From Eutypella sp. D-1 (Eukaryota > Ascomycota > Sordariomycetes > Xylariales > Diatrypaceae): a stretch of 64,000 nucleotides of DNA. Location of the stretch: positions 1,178,001 through 1,242,000 of the forward strand of contig JAJTTP010000006.1 of assembly GCA_023313575.1 (NCBI GenBank), given 5' to 3'. Below, piece by piece: positions 12,735-23,718 of this stretch (the first letter of the stretch is position 1; each line of letters begins with the position of its first letter). The translations under genes and the position numbers were made by a program. Below the pieces are notes generated by a model. That model did not search any database. It saw nothing but the letters and a program-made list of their open reading frames with translations, and had not been told where the DNA came from.

Positions 12735-13427
12735 ATCGGAAACCAAAATTCGAAAGAAAAAAAAGAATCTTTATTAAATGCTGGAATGTGCTCCTACTGA
12801 TCTGTGACTATGGAACAATCGTGCTAAAATTGCTATTATGACACCTTGTAGCTCAGGCGACCGTCTATTCCTAGACGTGATACGCTGGCGTACCGCCTAC
12901 ATCATCTTTCTTGGTCATTGTGTAGTCTAATATTACGCATAGTCGCGGGAATCACGACCGGTCAGGGACGTTATATTAGAACGTCTTCACGTTGCTGTTA
13001 CTATCCAGTTAAGACACTGTAATCGAATTGGCTTTGGCGATTCGAGAAGTCCTGGGGATGGTTTTCGGGGTTGATAGTCTCTATGGGACATGACCAACGG
13101 AATACAGGGTAATCAACGAGGTATCGCACTGCCTTATATGCTGGGAATATATCTCTTCTTCTTGTTCTGTTATATATGGCAAGCTCATTTTCGCGAGCCT
13201 ATGCTGACATAAAGGTCTGCGACGCCTTCCCTGTGATTTCCACGATAGCACTACGCGGACTAACCAGCCGCCCAGCCCCTCTCTTTCCTGTTTGCGAGTC
13301 GAATAGCCCGTTGGCTCTGCAAGTGAATGATGCCCGCAGCTGGGAGGTATTTTATTTGGGGTCTGCGGGAATATATCGACATCGACGCTGCGTGTTGAAT
13401 TCCCGGGAGATTCGAGTTTTGGAACAT
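12735..13427. other. intergenic, convergent 3' flanks
   Basis: Lies between the stops of kae1 (plus) and the complex I gene (minus). It should hold both 3' UTRs. I see no coding frame or structural RNA. Confidence 0.6.
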
Positions 13428-13733
13428 CTAGTGCTCCCAGGGATGCCTCCAACCCATCAAGACGGGACCTAAACAATATTATATGAGCGTGGGATTGAAC
13501 GGTGGAGGGGAGGGGAGGAGCGCATGGGAGCGGAGTCGGGACATATTCACCATCTTTCTTCGCCCGGTACATCAACTGCGCGGATGGTTAGCACCGGGGG
13601 ACTGTCTGGAATAAAGTGCGAAGTAAACATGTATCGGACTTACGAAGAACCACATGCTCGCGCCCAGAGCGGTGCCAGCGAACTTGTAGATGCCAGGCAC
13701 ATGAGGCCTGATGGGACCCGGACCGCCGGCCAT
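13428..13733 (-). CDS. complex I accessory subunit, NDUFB2-like, 51 residues
   Basis: Small one-helix accessory subunit of mitochondrial NADH:ubiquinone oxidoreductase. Exons on the minus strand: 13733-13644 (30 codons), 13575-13551 (25 bases) and 13468-13428; GT..AG borders and phases fit exactly. The product starts MAGGPGPIRPHVPG, has one membrane segment around residues 18-33 (AGTALGASMWFF then LMY), a basic patch RAKKDG and ends GWRHPWEH. Single helix followed by a short Trp/His/Pro tail matches the fungal proteins assigned to NDUFB2 (AGGG subunit). No single frame longer than 31 codons carries it, so automated ORF calling would miss it. The family assignment is from memory of fungal homologues; the gene structure itself is firm. 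Confidence 0.8.
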
Positions 13734-14710
13734 TGTGGAGGGATCTGTTTGCTGGACGGTTAATTCGATGTTGACTCGGTGTAGCGGGAGACGGACCAGG
13801 TAGGATGATAGCAGGGGTTTTGACGTACTGAGTATGTCGTCGAAGAATGGAAGATCGGGTGTCGTGGTAGGACGGAGAGTGGCAACCAATAGCGCTTGGG
13901 GTTATCGTAATGGGGTTTGTTAGGGGAGCTTTGGCTATCCTTGAAGGTTGAAGTCCGGCCGGCCCTTACGTGTGAGAGGAAATGGTACGTACTTGATTAC
14001 CTACTTACATGACCACAGCCGAGGAAATCACAGCTTGTAAAATACCACCTGTCAGACAGCTGCCAGCAGAACCTTAAGTTGAACCATCGCCCTAACTTCC
14101 TCAGGCCTTTTCCCGGTTGATTGCCTTGCGCATTAGGCATACAAATTCCATTTTGGGTTAAGTTTGCTAGAGATCATGCACATGGATCTATGGATCACAC
14201 TAAATGAGCTAAGTACCTACCTGTATGTACCTAGAAGTACGTAAGTACGTCAAACACGAAGAACTATTAGTTTACTCAACTTTATACACTTCCATACAAG
14301 TTACAACTCCCATACAACTTTAAATCTACCTACACCTGGACCACCAGCTTTCTTTCATCTACTGGAAATCCAATCCTGCGATCTAATCCTGCGATATAAC
14401 CCCCCCGTCGACCGTAGCACAATTTGCTTTTTTCTTCTTCTCATACCTTCCATCTTTCAAGTCTCTCCCTTTCCCCTGATCGTAGGTAGTTAAAACTATC
14501 ACCACCAGCTCGGCGCGAATCCCTTGCGTTTACTACGATGCCAAACTTCCAATTACATTCCTAGGAGAGACTAGTCTCTCATCCTACCACTTCCCTATCC
14601 ACTACCATCACTACGATCAGTGCCATCGTCATCGTCCTGATCGCCTTGCCATTATATCGACGCGTTTTCAACTGCTATCTTATTCATCTAGCATTTGAGA
14701 CAGCCCTAGT
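13734..14710. other. divergent promoter region, complex I gene / bur1
   Basis: Upstream DNA of both flanking genes. It contains TACCTACCTGTATGTACCTA-like words near 14,213-14,245 and pyrimidine-rich DNA close to bur1 (14,400-14,640). No coding frame. Confidence 0.6.
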
Positions 14711-16641
14711 ATGGCAACCGAGTTCGGTAGTGGCGCGCCTGCGCCTTCACCTCGCACATTCGCGATCCAGCATCAGCGACCTAGGGATAGCTTTGTTGGA
14801 TGCTCGAGAATCACCGATTACGAGTTGTTGGGCAAGCTCGGTGAGGGTACTTTCGGGTAAGTGTTGATATATCCACCCTTCGTCTCCATGACGCTCTCTT
14901 GCGCGACAATACTGATAGGCTGTCTGTATAGAGAAGTTCACAAAGCGAGATCACGGAGAAATGGATCTCTGGTCGCGCTGAAGAAGATCATCATGCACAA
15001 TGAGAAGGATGGTGTCCGTTACCACCTGCCTCCCCGAGCTACCGCCGCCGCCGCTGACCATCATCCCCACAGTTTCCTATCACAGCTTTGCGTGAGATAA
15101 AGCTTCTCAAGCTATTGTCCCACAAGAATGTTCTACGACTAGAAGATATGGCTGTTGAGCACCACAGCAAGATGAGTTCGTTCTCCCCATCGTCCTGCCC
15201 TGTATTCCGTTTAAAGAGATGGTTGCATATCTGACATCCCAAAAGCCGATAAGAGAAAGCGACCTATTATGTACATGGTCACTCCTTATATGGATCACGA
15301 CTTATCTGGCCTCCTTGACAACCCCTCCGTCCACTTCACCGTACCGCAGATCAAGTGCTATCTCATGCAGCTTCTTCAGGGTCTCCGGTATCTCCACGAC
15401 CAGCATATCCTCCATCGAGACATGAAGGCTGCCAATCTGCTTATCAACAACCAAGGTATTCTTCAGATTGCCGACTTCGGTCTGGCGAGACACTACGATG
15501 GCCCAATACCCAAGCCTGGTGGAGGGGGTGGCGAGGGTAAAAGGGAGTATACTAGCCTGGTCGTCACTCGATGGTACAGACCGCCTGAGTTGCTTCTACA
15601 TCTGAAGAAGTACACTACTGCTATCGACATGTGGGGCGTAGGGTACGTTCATTATACTTGCCGTCGTATCGGAGTCGTGTCGTTCACCCAGCTAACATTC
15701 ATAGTTGCGTCTTTGGCGAGATGCTACTCGGAAAACCTATCCTAGCTGGCGAAAGCGACAAGCATCAGTTAGAGATCATCTTTGATCTCGTCGGCTCTCC
15801 CAGTGAGCAGAGCATGCCAGGATGGAAACAGTTGCCCGGTGCAGAGGGTCTGAGTCCCAGGCCAAGGCCACCGTCGCTCCCGCAACGGTTCCGTGAGCAT
15901 GGTTCCGGTGCTATCTCGCTCCTCAAGGAGCTCCTGACCCTTGACTGGTCAAAACGTATCAATGCGATCGACGCGCTGGAGCACCCATACTTTAAAAACC
16001 AACCTTACCCAGCAAGGCCGGACGATATCCCACATTTTGAGGACAGCCACGAACTGGATCGTAGGAAATTTCATGATCGCAAGGCTGCCCTCCCTCCTGC
16101 GCCAAAGGGTGGCACTGTGGGGGTCGGCGCCTTTGAAGGATCGAATGCAGGATTCAACAGTGGTGATGGTTATGGCAATAGGGCTAACGGCGGAAGATAC
16201 CCACCTCACCACGGCCATCGCAATGCCGAGGACGGACGTCGGCCCGCATGGGCGAGGGACCAACCCCGCCACGAGCATCGACTTCCTCCCCGGCCACCGC
16301 CTCCGGAGCATCCTGGAAATGGTTGGGATGCTAGGGAACGAGACCGGCCGCCCAGGAACCGTGGAGGAGGCGGCGGCGGAGGCAATCGACCCGATGTCGA
16401 CACTTACATTCCTAGCTATCGCGGCGGCGGACGTGATGATCGCCCGCCCCGGGAAGACCGGCCTCCTCGCGATGATAGACCCCCGCGAGATGATCGTCGG
16501 CGGTGGGAGGAACGAGACGATCGGAGGTATGAATGGGATCGCCGCGACAGAGACTACGACGACCGTAGTCGCACAAGTAAGACGCGAAGTCGAAGCCGCT
16601 CTCCGATTAGGGACAGGGAGCGGGAGTTATACCGCCGGTAA
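14711..16641 (+). CDS. bur1: cyclin-dependent kinase Bur1/Sgv1 (CDK9 type)
   Basis: Transcription-elongation kinase of the CDK9 family; it phosphorylates the RNA polymerase II tail linker and Spt5 with a Bur2-type cyclin. Exons 14711-14856, 14932-15013, 15073-15175, 15246-15642, 15705-16641; total 1665 bases, 554 residues, all phases consistent. Gly loop [11 protein letters not shown] (41-51), catalytic lysine about K66 in [16 protein letters not shown] catalytic loop, DFGLARH, and the activation segment ending [11 protein letters not shown]. After the kinase domain comes a 170-residue Gly/Arg/Asp-rich tail with [12 protein letters not shown] repeats and a final RS-like run, usual for fungal Bur1. 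The donor sites at 15014 (GTCCGT) and 15176 (GTTCGT) are weak, so the short segment joined at 15175/15246 is the least certain part. Confidence 0.92.
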
Positions 16642-17540
16642 GCACATGGCACGTGCGGCTCAAGGATGCAACGTAAAACTGGAAGAGGGCGGGGGGAGGG
16701 GGGGCTACCTAGTCGATGCGCCCCGTGCTCACGGCTCCGAAAAAGCCGCTTAGATGTGCGGGGATGTCGTTCGAGATCCAAGCCGATGGAAGATCTGACG
16801 ACAGCTGCCTAACTCAAACTCACCTCTCGCTACATTTCTAGCCATATTCCTTGGAAACGCATCTATGTATGCATCATGGCCACGATGGCTCGTTGCTTTG
16901 TATCAACCCCTTTTCCCCCTCCTTTTTGTTCTATTGTAGTTCTACAGGAGTTTTTACGGGACCACACACTCCCAAGCGCGTGCTGGCAACCAGTGGCCAG
17001 GCAAGGCAAGGGCAGGGCAAGGCATGGCGTTTTTTTTTTTTTCTTTTTCATTACGGTCAGGCTAGGAAGCAAAGGAAGCAAGGGACGAGGAAAGAAGAGA
17101 AGAGAAGGGCGAGACGGAAGGGGCACACGAATGTCATGTGGTGGTTGTCTTGCATTGCTCTTTTTTTTCCCGGGCTTTCGTCGACCAGGCGCGCGTGATC
17201 ATGAATTATAATCAGAAACTTTTCTTTAAAAATACCAGGGTATAAAGGATGCTATGCTGTCTCATACGAAAAAAAAAAGGACGTACATACGCACACACGT
17301 CATCTACTCGTGGTCTTTTTTTTTTTTTCTGATTCAGGATTCGTAGCTTTTGTATCATCGTAGCTAGGCTTGGCTAGCTGCAAATGAAATACTAAAATGA
17401 GAGAGCTTAGCCATCATCTATTCCCTTGTGTTCCACATTGGTAGTGGATCTATATGGAGGTTGACAGCACCAATGTATGTATAAACAGATAATTACATCT
17501 AGCATCACATCACATACAACATGGAGAGAAAAAAAAACCA
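16642..17540. other. intergenic, bur1 3' flank
   Basis: Between convergent bur1 and the membrane-protein gene. It has T runs (17030, 17160, 17318) and A runs (17270), consistent with 3' UTR ends. No coding frame recognised. Confidence 0.55.
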
Positions 17541-18459
17541 TCAAAACGACCCGCTCTCGCTGCTCTCCTCGTGAATCGTCTGCGCCAGCAGGCCCCTCCG
17601 CCGTCCGCGCGGACGGCGCGGTTTCTCTGCTGCTGTTGCTGCTGACGACGACGTTGGAAACCGGAGTCCCGGGCTCGGATCTGCCACCAACCTATTCGTA
17701 ATAGCGGTGGGAGACGAGGACGAGCCGTCGCCCGATGCCCCCCAGGGCTGGAGTTCCTCCCCTTCCCCTCCCTCTTCCCAGTCCCAATCCCCGTCGTCCT
17801 CGGTCTCGGAGCCGTACTCGCCGCGGTGGCGGTGGCGGTGGCGGAGTTGTTGGTGTTGGGTTGGGTCGACGCCCAGGAGCACGAAGATCGACCGCGATGT
17901 CTGGTGTAGCGCGAGCCCGGCCAGGATGCCGATGGCGGCTGCGAAGGAGAGCTGTAGGTGGTGGGAGGGTGAGGGTTTTGGTTTGTTAGTTGGGTTGTCT
18001 TTAGCCTTTTCTTTTTAAAATGCCCTTCGACCACCAAAATTCTATCTCTACTGGACTACATAGTCGCAATAACACTGGGCTCACGTGTATGATGGCCAGA
18101 GGAATACTTTGTAGGGCTTACATACGTAGATATAGAGGTACTGCGCTATGGTATTAGCCCAATTGTTCCCTTCAACTCTCTGCTGGATAACACCGCCATA
18201 TTTGGGGGTGGGTAGGAGGGGGGAACGAAGGGAAGCAACTGACCTTAAACCTGGCAACGAGATCGACAGCGAACTCGGCGGCGGCAGCGATAGCGCCGAA
18301 CAGGGCGCGGACGGGGGCCAGGAGGAAGAGGACGAGCCGCAGCAGATGCCAGAGCAAGTAGCGCAGCGGCACGGTCGCGAGGTGGCAGAACCGCAGGACC
18401 CACTCACCCACGCGGAGCAGGGCCCAGCCCGCTGTCTTCGCCGGCGTGATCCAGTCCAT
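17541..18459 (-). CDS. small integral membrane protein with 15-base microexon
   Basis: Conserved-looking fungal membrane protein of unknown function, 213 residues. Exons on the minus strand: 18459-18244 (72 codons), microexon 18140-18126 (five codons, YLYIY) and 17951-17541. The first exon has two hydrophobic segments (about residues 24-45 and 48-66); the microexon plus the start of exon 3 builds a third, around residues 73-93 (YLYIYLSFAAAIGILAGLAL). The C-terminal half is hydrophilic: His/Arg-rich, an acidic EDDGDWDWEEGGEGEE stretch near residue 128, then a basic end. Without the microexon the third membrane helix is cut short, which argues that it is real. Fungal relatives with a similar helix are known to me only as hypothetical proteins; no function is claimed. 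Confidence 0.7.
18126..18140 (-). other. 15-base microexon of the membrane-protein gene
   Basis: Flanked by CAG and GTATGT on the minus strand; five codons in phase 0 encode YLYIY, completing a membrane helix begun in the next exon. Confidence 0.65.
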
Positions 18460-19161
18460 TGTTCCGGGTGTGGTGGTGAACCCGGAGCCACGCGACGCGA
18501 CGGGACGCGATGCGGTGACCCGGCGGCTTTTTTGCCTTTTCCCTCCCGATATCCTCTCTCCCTCTCCCCCTTGTGATAGGGCTAGATTGGGTTGGGTTGA
18601 TCGCTAGCTATTGCCCCTTATGTGACGAAATGCAAAGATATGCCGTGTTGTCGTCTTCTATGACTGCTTGATCACGTTCCCATAGGTATCTTGATAAGAG
18701 TGGGTGGTTAGCGTGGAACTTGCCCGCGCCCTGTTTGTTCACATAGGTACCTATGCTCTGACGTCGCCCTTCCCTACTCGACATATGTAGGTATTATGTA
18801 CTACCAGGACATGCCAAGACAGCAGGGAGAGACAAGGGGCTGGAGGATGGCTGATCTTATTTATCGATAAACGCCCGGTTGCTCTTCTCAAGTAAGTTAA
18901 AAGTCAGATCTGTTGATCTAGATTCTAGTGGTGTTCATTCAGCATTACGTGACCATATATATATGTTCGCGTGCACCTTCAAGATGAGAGAGGCTCTTCT
19001 TACTGGAACAACTTGTTGTTGGTAGGTGCCTACTGCGTATGGAAGATGTCTTCTACGGATGGCCAATGAGAAGAAGTTAAGCAACTGGTGAGGTTAGTTA
19101 GAGCTTAGGTAACATGGCCCGGAAGAGGACAGGAGGACATCATAGAAAGAGACCCCACTGC

Positions 19162-19224
19162 TACCTGCCTAGGTAGGTACCTAACTATATCCATGTAGGT
19201 ATGTAGGTACCTAGGTAGGTACGG
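19162..19224. repeat. cluster of TACCTAGGTA palindromes
   Basis: At least three overlapping CCTAGGTAGGTACCTA-type words in 63 bases. The same words recur in other intergenic gaps (10.6, 11.1, 14.2, 18.7, 26.05, 38.64, 51.81, 61.4, 61.8 kb) but not in coding sequence. Confidence 0.8.
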
Positions 19225-19313
19225 CTCACTCCTTAGCGCTAAGTAGGTATTTAGTGCTGCAGTAAAGACCCGAAGAAGATAAGGCTCCCGCCTCGCTACC
19301 GATACGCGGGTAA

Positions 19314-19340
19314 GTCATGATAGTCATGATAGTCATGATA
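19314..19340. repeat. three tandem copies of a 9-base unit
   Basis: GTCATGATA occurs three times head to tail; each copy contains the palindrome TCATGA. Confidence 0.9.
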
Positions 19341-20817
19341 AAGCATGTAGAGAGATGGATCTACAACTACATAAATGTCTACATAGGTACGTAAGGAGTT
19401 CTGAGGCGGGGGAGCTGGGGGAGGAGGAAGTTCTAATGGCGATGGGCTTTCCATGTGTTCCGAACCCTACCTAGAGCTGGGTAAGCTTTCTGTCTGTTAC
19501 GTCCAGTTGACTTTAAGATGTTTACAATCTTCAATTATAGTGATATTATAGTGATACTATAAGGGGTACCAGCTACTCGGGCTGTACATGCATGCGGCTA
19601 TTTGATATCGCTGACACACTTGTATATCAAGGTACATGTATACCTTGTTCAGGGACCAAAGCCTACCACCTTAGGAACCTTAAGGTTCACTCTTACATAC
19701 ATCCTAGAGTACTATGTACTTGTAAGTAGGTGTATAGTACCGTACCCCTAGTGCTTTAAGTTCAATTCTAAGGTTACTTATCTTCGAAAGCTCCTAGATC
19801 GTCACGATTTCCCACTTTCTACAACTTCCAACATCCGTAAATCCAGACACACATCAATTACATAAACCGATGACTTTTCTTCGATCAAATAAGACAAAAA
19901 AGCCCATATTCATTAACCAACTACACCGGAACCAACCCGGTTAATGAGGAACATCCTGACATCCCGAGGTCACCCCCAATCATTTCGCCTTGCCTAGATG
20001 TTTCCAAGCTTCCGGCCGAATCCAATCCAATCATCTGAGCTTATGAGTGGTGTAAGTTAATAATAAGTCAGCCCCCCTTTGGCCAGTCAGCCCCGGCCGT
20101 CATACATATTACCTATCTCGAGGCTCGACATACCCAAGTTTGCCAGGTACACCCAGGCATCATCCCCAGACATTCCCCAGACATTCCTAGACATACCCCC
20201 CATGCCTAGAACCTAGAACCGGAGAAGAAGAAGAAGAGAAGGGGGGAAAAAAGAATTTTGATCTCATGACCAAAAATATATGCGGTAATCCCGCGATCCC
20301 ACTCTACTTTCCCACTCTGCCACTTCCCCTCCCCCCCCCCCCCTCTTAAATCACATCACATCACGTACAACCAACCCGTCCAGTACGCCATTAATCGGCA
20401 CGGGACGCGCCCTGGCTGCCTGACTGACCGCTTTCTATCCGTACAGTTTCATCTCCAGGGCTAACTAGTTTTGTCTTCACCTCGATTTGATTCGACGTAG
20501 GCATATCCCCAGCATCGCCTAACTTGGCCTGACTTGGCCTGACTTCGCCTAACATCATCGTCTCTCGGTCTCGGCAGCCTACTCCAGCCTACTACTCCAG
20601 CCTACTACTCGTGCTCCTTTTTTCGCATCCAGCTCCCGCGCATCCCCCCCCACATTCACGGCCCGTTGTGGTCGTACCTTGTCTTATTATTATTATTACA
20701 TCCAGCTTATTATTATTATTATTTTATTTTTATAACTATTGTTAAAATTAAAAGTACTTAGGCCGTCAATCTCTGTGTCTAGTTGGTGGTGATAGCGGTA
20801 ATAAAAAGTCTTCAACA

Positions 20818-22480
20818 ATGGGCAACAGCCCCTCGACCTCGAAAGCAAATACCCCCACCACTTCCACTTCCGCCTCAGCCTCCGTCTCCGCCTCCGCCTC
20901 CGCCGCTTCTACTGCTGCACATGACTCCCCACGCGCTTCCAAGAAGGAAATAAAGAATCTCATACCCATACACCATCACCAGAGGTCAGCAGCCTCCCCC
21001 GAGGCTTCCGTGGTCCAGGCCCAGGGATCCACAATCTCCAATCGGAACGCCCATTCGAGACCCTTGTCCACCCTTCATCCCTCTTCACCTTCCGCCAGTT
21101 ACACTCCCCCAAGGACAGCCGATACTCGACCTCGACCGACCGCCGATTCTAAAAATGAGGAGCCCTCCAAGCCTGTAGCCGTGCCTCCTTCGCTGCACGA
21201 GATCCCGGGAAGTCACGAGTCTCAATTCGAGGAGAATAACTTGACCTCCGGCCCCGGCTCCGGCAGCGTCCAGGACATGTCCTATCAGATGTCTCGCCCC
21301 CCTAGGCTGCCGCTCCCCATTGAGGAGGAGATACACACTCCCGGTTCCCCCATTTTCCCTGCCGCCGACCCGGGCGCCGTTGACGACGATATAACCGCCT
21401 TGGAAGAACAAGCCGGCCTTCCCCGCCATGCATCCACTCTGAGCAATGCCACCGACGAGGACGATTCCGAGGAGCTGCGCGTCGATAAGACGAGGCCGAC
21501 GGTACCAACTCGCATAGAATGGCGACATGGTGGTCAGAAGGTTTATGTCACAGGAACGCCGTTCCAATGGAGTCGGAAGCAGAGGCTTGTTCCAGCGTAA
21601 GTTATGCATCCTATTCACGATAGATTAGGCCCTTGAGATGGGTCCAACCCCCAAAGCTTGGTGACTGGCCTAGTCGAGTTTGGGCAGCGTCTTTCATCAA
21701 GTGCACTGGCTGAAAGATGTGTGATGTGATGCCCATGCATTTTTTTGCAATTGCTGACTTTGGTCCTTCACGTAGCATGGGACGCGAAGGTATCCTGGAG
21801 ACGGTCATCCCAGTCTTTCCCGGGACTCATCACATCAAGTTTCTGGTTGATGGGAGCATGCAAACCTCTCATGACCTGCCTACAACAGTTGACTTTGGCA
21901 ACAACTTGGTCAACTATATCGAGGTGAGCGGCGAGAAGACGACTGTGCAGAATGTCAACGCGGAGAGCCCCTATCCCAAGTCGAACAAGGACGTCGAGGC
22001 ACTCCCGTCACGGCAGGGCTCTTTCGACGACGAGGATAAGGCCCCGCAAAAGAAGGTCATTGTACCGTCAGAGACCTTCTCCAGCAAGCTACCTCAGTAT
22101 CTGTCCGACTTCGACCAGCCCGAGGACTCCCAGTCGTACAAACTCTCGTCACAGGCCCTCGAGAAGCTGCCGAACCCGCCGAGCCTGCCGGGCTTCCTGA
22201 GCAAGCCCATTCTCAACAACACGACGCTCATTAAGGATGACAACAGCGTCCTCAACATGCCTAATCACACCGTGCTCAACCATCTTGGTACCAGTAGTAT
22301 TAAGAATAACGTCCTCGCGGTCTCGGCCACGACGCGCTACAGGAACAAGGTAAGAGCGCGAGCGCCGGACCGACCTCCCGGGCGACGTCAGCTCCGCTAG
22401 TGAGGAATTCATAAGCTAACGTTTTGACCCGCACACAGTACGTCACGACGATCATATATAAACCCACTGCTGCGGATTAG
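20818..22480 (+). CDS. gal83: AMPK/SNF1 kinase beta subunit (Gal83/Sip2 type)
   Basis: Scaffold and targeting subunit of the SNF1/AMPK energy-sensing kinase. Exons 20818-21596, 21776-22349 and 22439-22480; 464 residues, phases exact. N terminus MGNSPSTSK is a myristoylation signal, followed by a long Ser/Thr/Ala/Pro-rich region (to about residue 225). The glycogen-binding CBM48-like domain starts at PTRIEWRHGGQKVYVTG and runs over the first intron to HHIKFLVDGSM and NNLVNYIEV. The C-terminal AMPKBI/ASC domain, which holds the alpha and gamma subunits, spans about residues 350-464: LPQYLSDFD, PPSLPGFLSKPILN, LNHLGTSSIKNNVLAVSATTRYRNK, then the 14-codon last exon YVTTIIYKPTAAD. The final exon completes the family C terminus and fixes the model. 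Confidence 0.94.
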
Positions 22481-23718
22481 ACGGGGTCGCCTCGCTATGG
22501 AGAGGGTTCGCACCCCCGCCGTGCTTGTGTCTACGCATTAACGATTTGACGAGGGTACGATTGACATGGGGAACGAGCCAGCATCACAAAGGGAGGAGAG
22601 GGAAACGGTGTCGCCATTGGGTCTTGTTTTGGGTTAAATTTGTGGGAAACATCATTGTTTTTCTGTCTTTTCCGGTATCGCCCAACGACACGTGCACGCC
22701 ATCAGGACACCATCATTATTCTCGTCACTCCACACCATTATCAACGTCTTGTACATAGCTATCATGTGTAAGTTTTTGACGAAAAAAAGAAAGAAAGAAA
22801 GAGAATGGAAGATGGTGCGATTCCCTCCCGATTTTCTTTTTTTTCTCTTCCCCCCCTTCACCTTCCCTGGCTGGTACGGGTATGGTATAGGGGCTGGGCT
22901 CTCCCCCTTTTTATATTCTGTACGAGTGAAAGGAGATCGACCTGGGATCTAGTCGAGGGACTATGGGGCATCTTTGGTGATGACCACAGCACGGATGGGA
23001 GGAAAACCCTCCGCCGTGATGGGATAAATTTATTGTGATTGATACCCAGCCAACACCACGTATAGTGCATGTCACGTTGTGGACGATCTGGGCGCATGTA
23101 AATGATATAAGTAGTTTCTATAGGTCCCTTCGTAAAATCTCAATTTACGGTAGGCGAAGGACAGATATATATATATATGCAGATATCGTAGCCGAAGGGC
23201 CTTCTACTTGAGCAGGTAACGAACACTATGTTATGTCTACTCTCGCTACCTGGAAGTCTACCACGGAGAAGATTTAGCAGGTCGGCTCGATGCACACACA
23301 CATACACACGACTACCACGTAGTGATGGGAACTGAGACGGGACTTCCCCATCGTAGGAAACGGACTGGAACTTTCTTCTTAAATTCGGTGAAACAGGTGT
23401 GTGGTGGTATCTTTTATAATAATAATAAAGGCAAAAATTTCATCGCTTTTTCTCCGACTATGCAAATTAAATTAATGCCATCTGCTGGGTTTGAAGTATC
23501 CTATCTGACGACCGACGCCTAGCCCGTCCCGTCCCGTCGGAGTCGATCGGTTCTATGATGGGAGAAGACACTGTCCATCACTATTGTTGCTATTCGACTA
23601 TTCTGTATGTAGCACGATAGCCGCCGAATCCCCGTGAGTGAGCGAGTATTTACACCGGGCGAGCCGTTTTGTGGAGGTGGAGGTGGAGGGGGAAGGGGAG
23701 TGAGACGTATACAAAAGA
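22481..23718. other. convergent 3' flanks, AMPK beta / sad1
   Basis: Tail-to-tail gap. It has an (AT)n run at 23,166-23,178 and low-complexity T/C stretches near 22,835. No coding frame recognised. Confidence 0.55.

Larger units (their letters stand above)
18460..20817. other. repeat-rich upstream region of AMPK beta gene
   Basis: Holds a dense TACCTA/TAGGTA cluster (19,162-19,224), three tandem GTCATGATA copies (19,314-19,340), a C12-13 run near 20,332 and TTA-triplet runs (20,680-20,725). Much of the last 500 bases is pyrimidine-rich and likely 5' UTR of the AMPK beta gene. No coding frame. Confidence 0.6.

Noticed and set aside
11637..12746. 369-codon frame on the minus strand opposite kae1
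   Set aside because: Repetitive Ala/Val/Asp/Arg composition produced by GC-rich third positions of kae1; no family resemblance.
12845..12900. tRNA-like word GTAGCTCAGGCGA resembling an A box
   Set aside because: No B box (GGTTCGANTCC type) at the right distance and no cloverleaf could be drawn.
15941..16753. 270-codon plus frame overlapping the bur1 tail
   Set aside because: Shifted reading of the Gly/Arg/Asp repeats of bur1; the kinase frame is continuous with the catalytic domain.
19314..19340. Three 9-base repeats considered as CRISPR-like
   Set aside because: Tandem without spacers, and the genome is eukaryotic.
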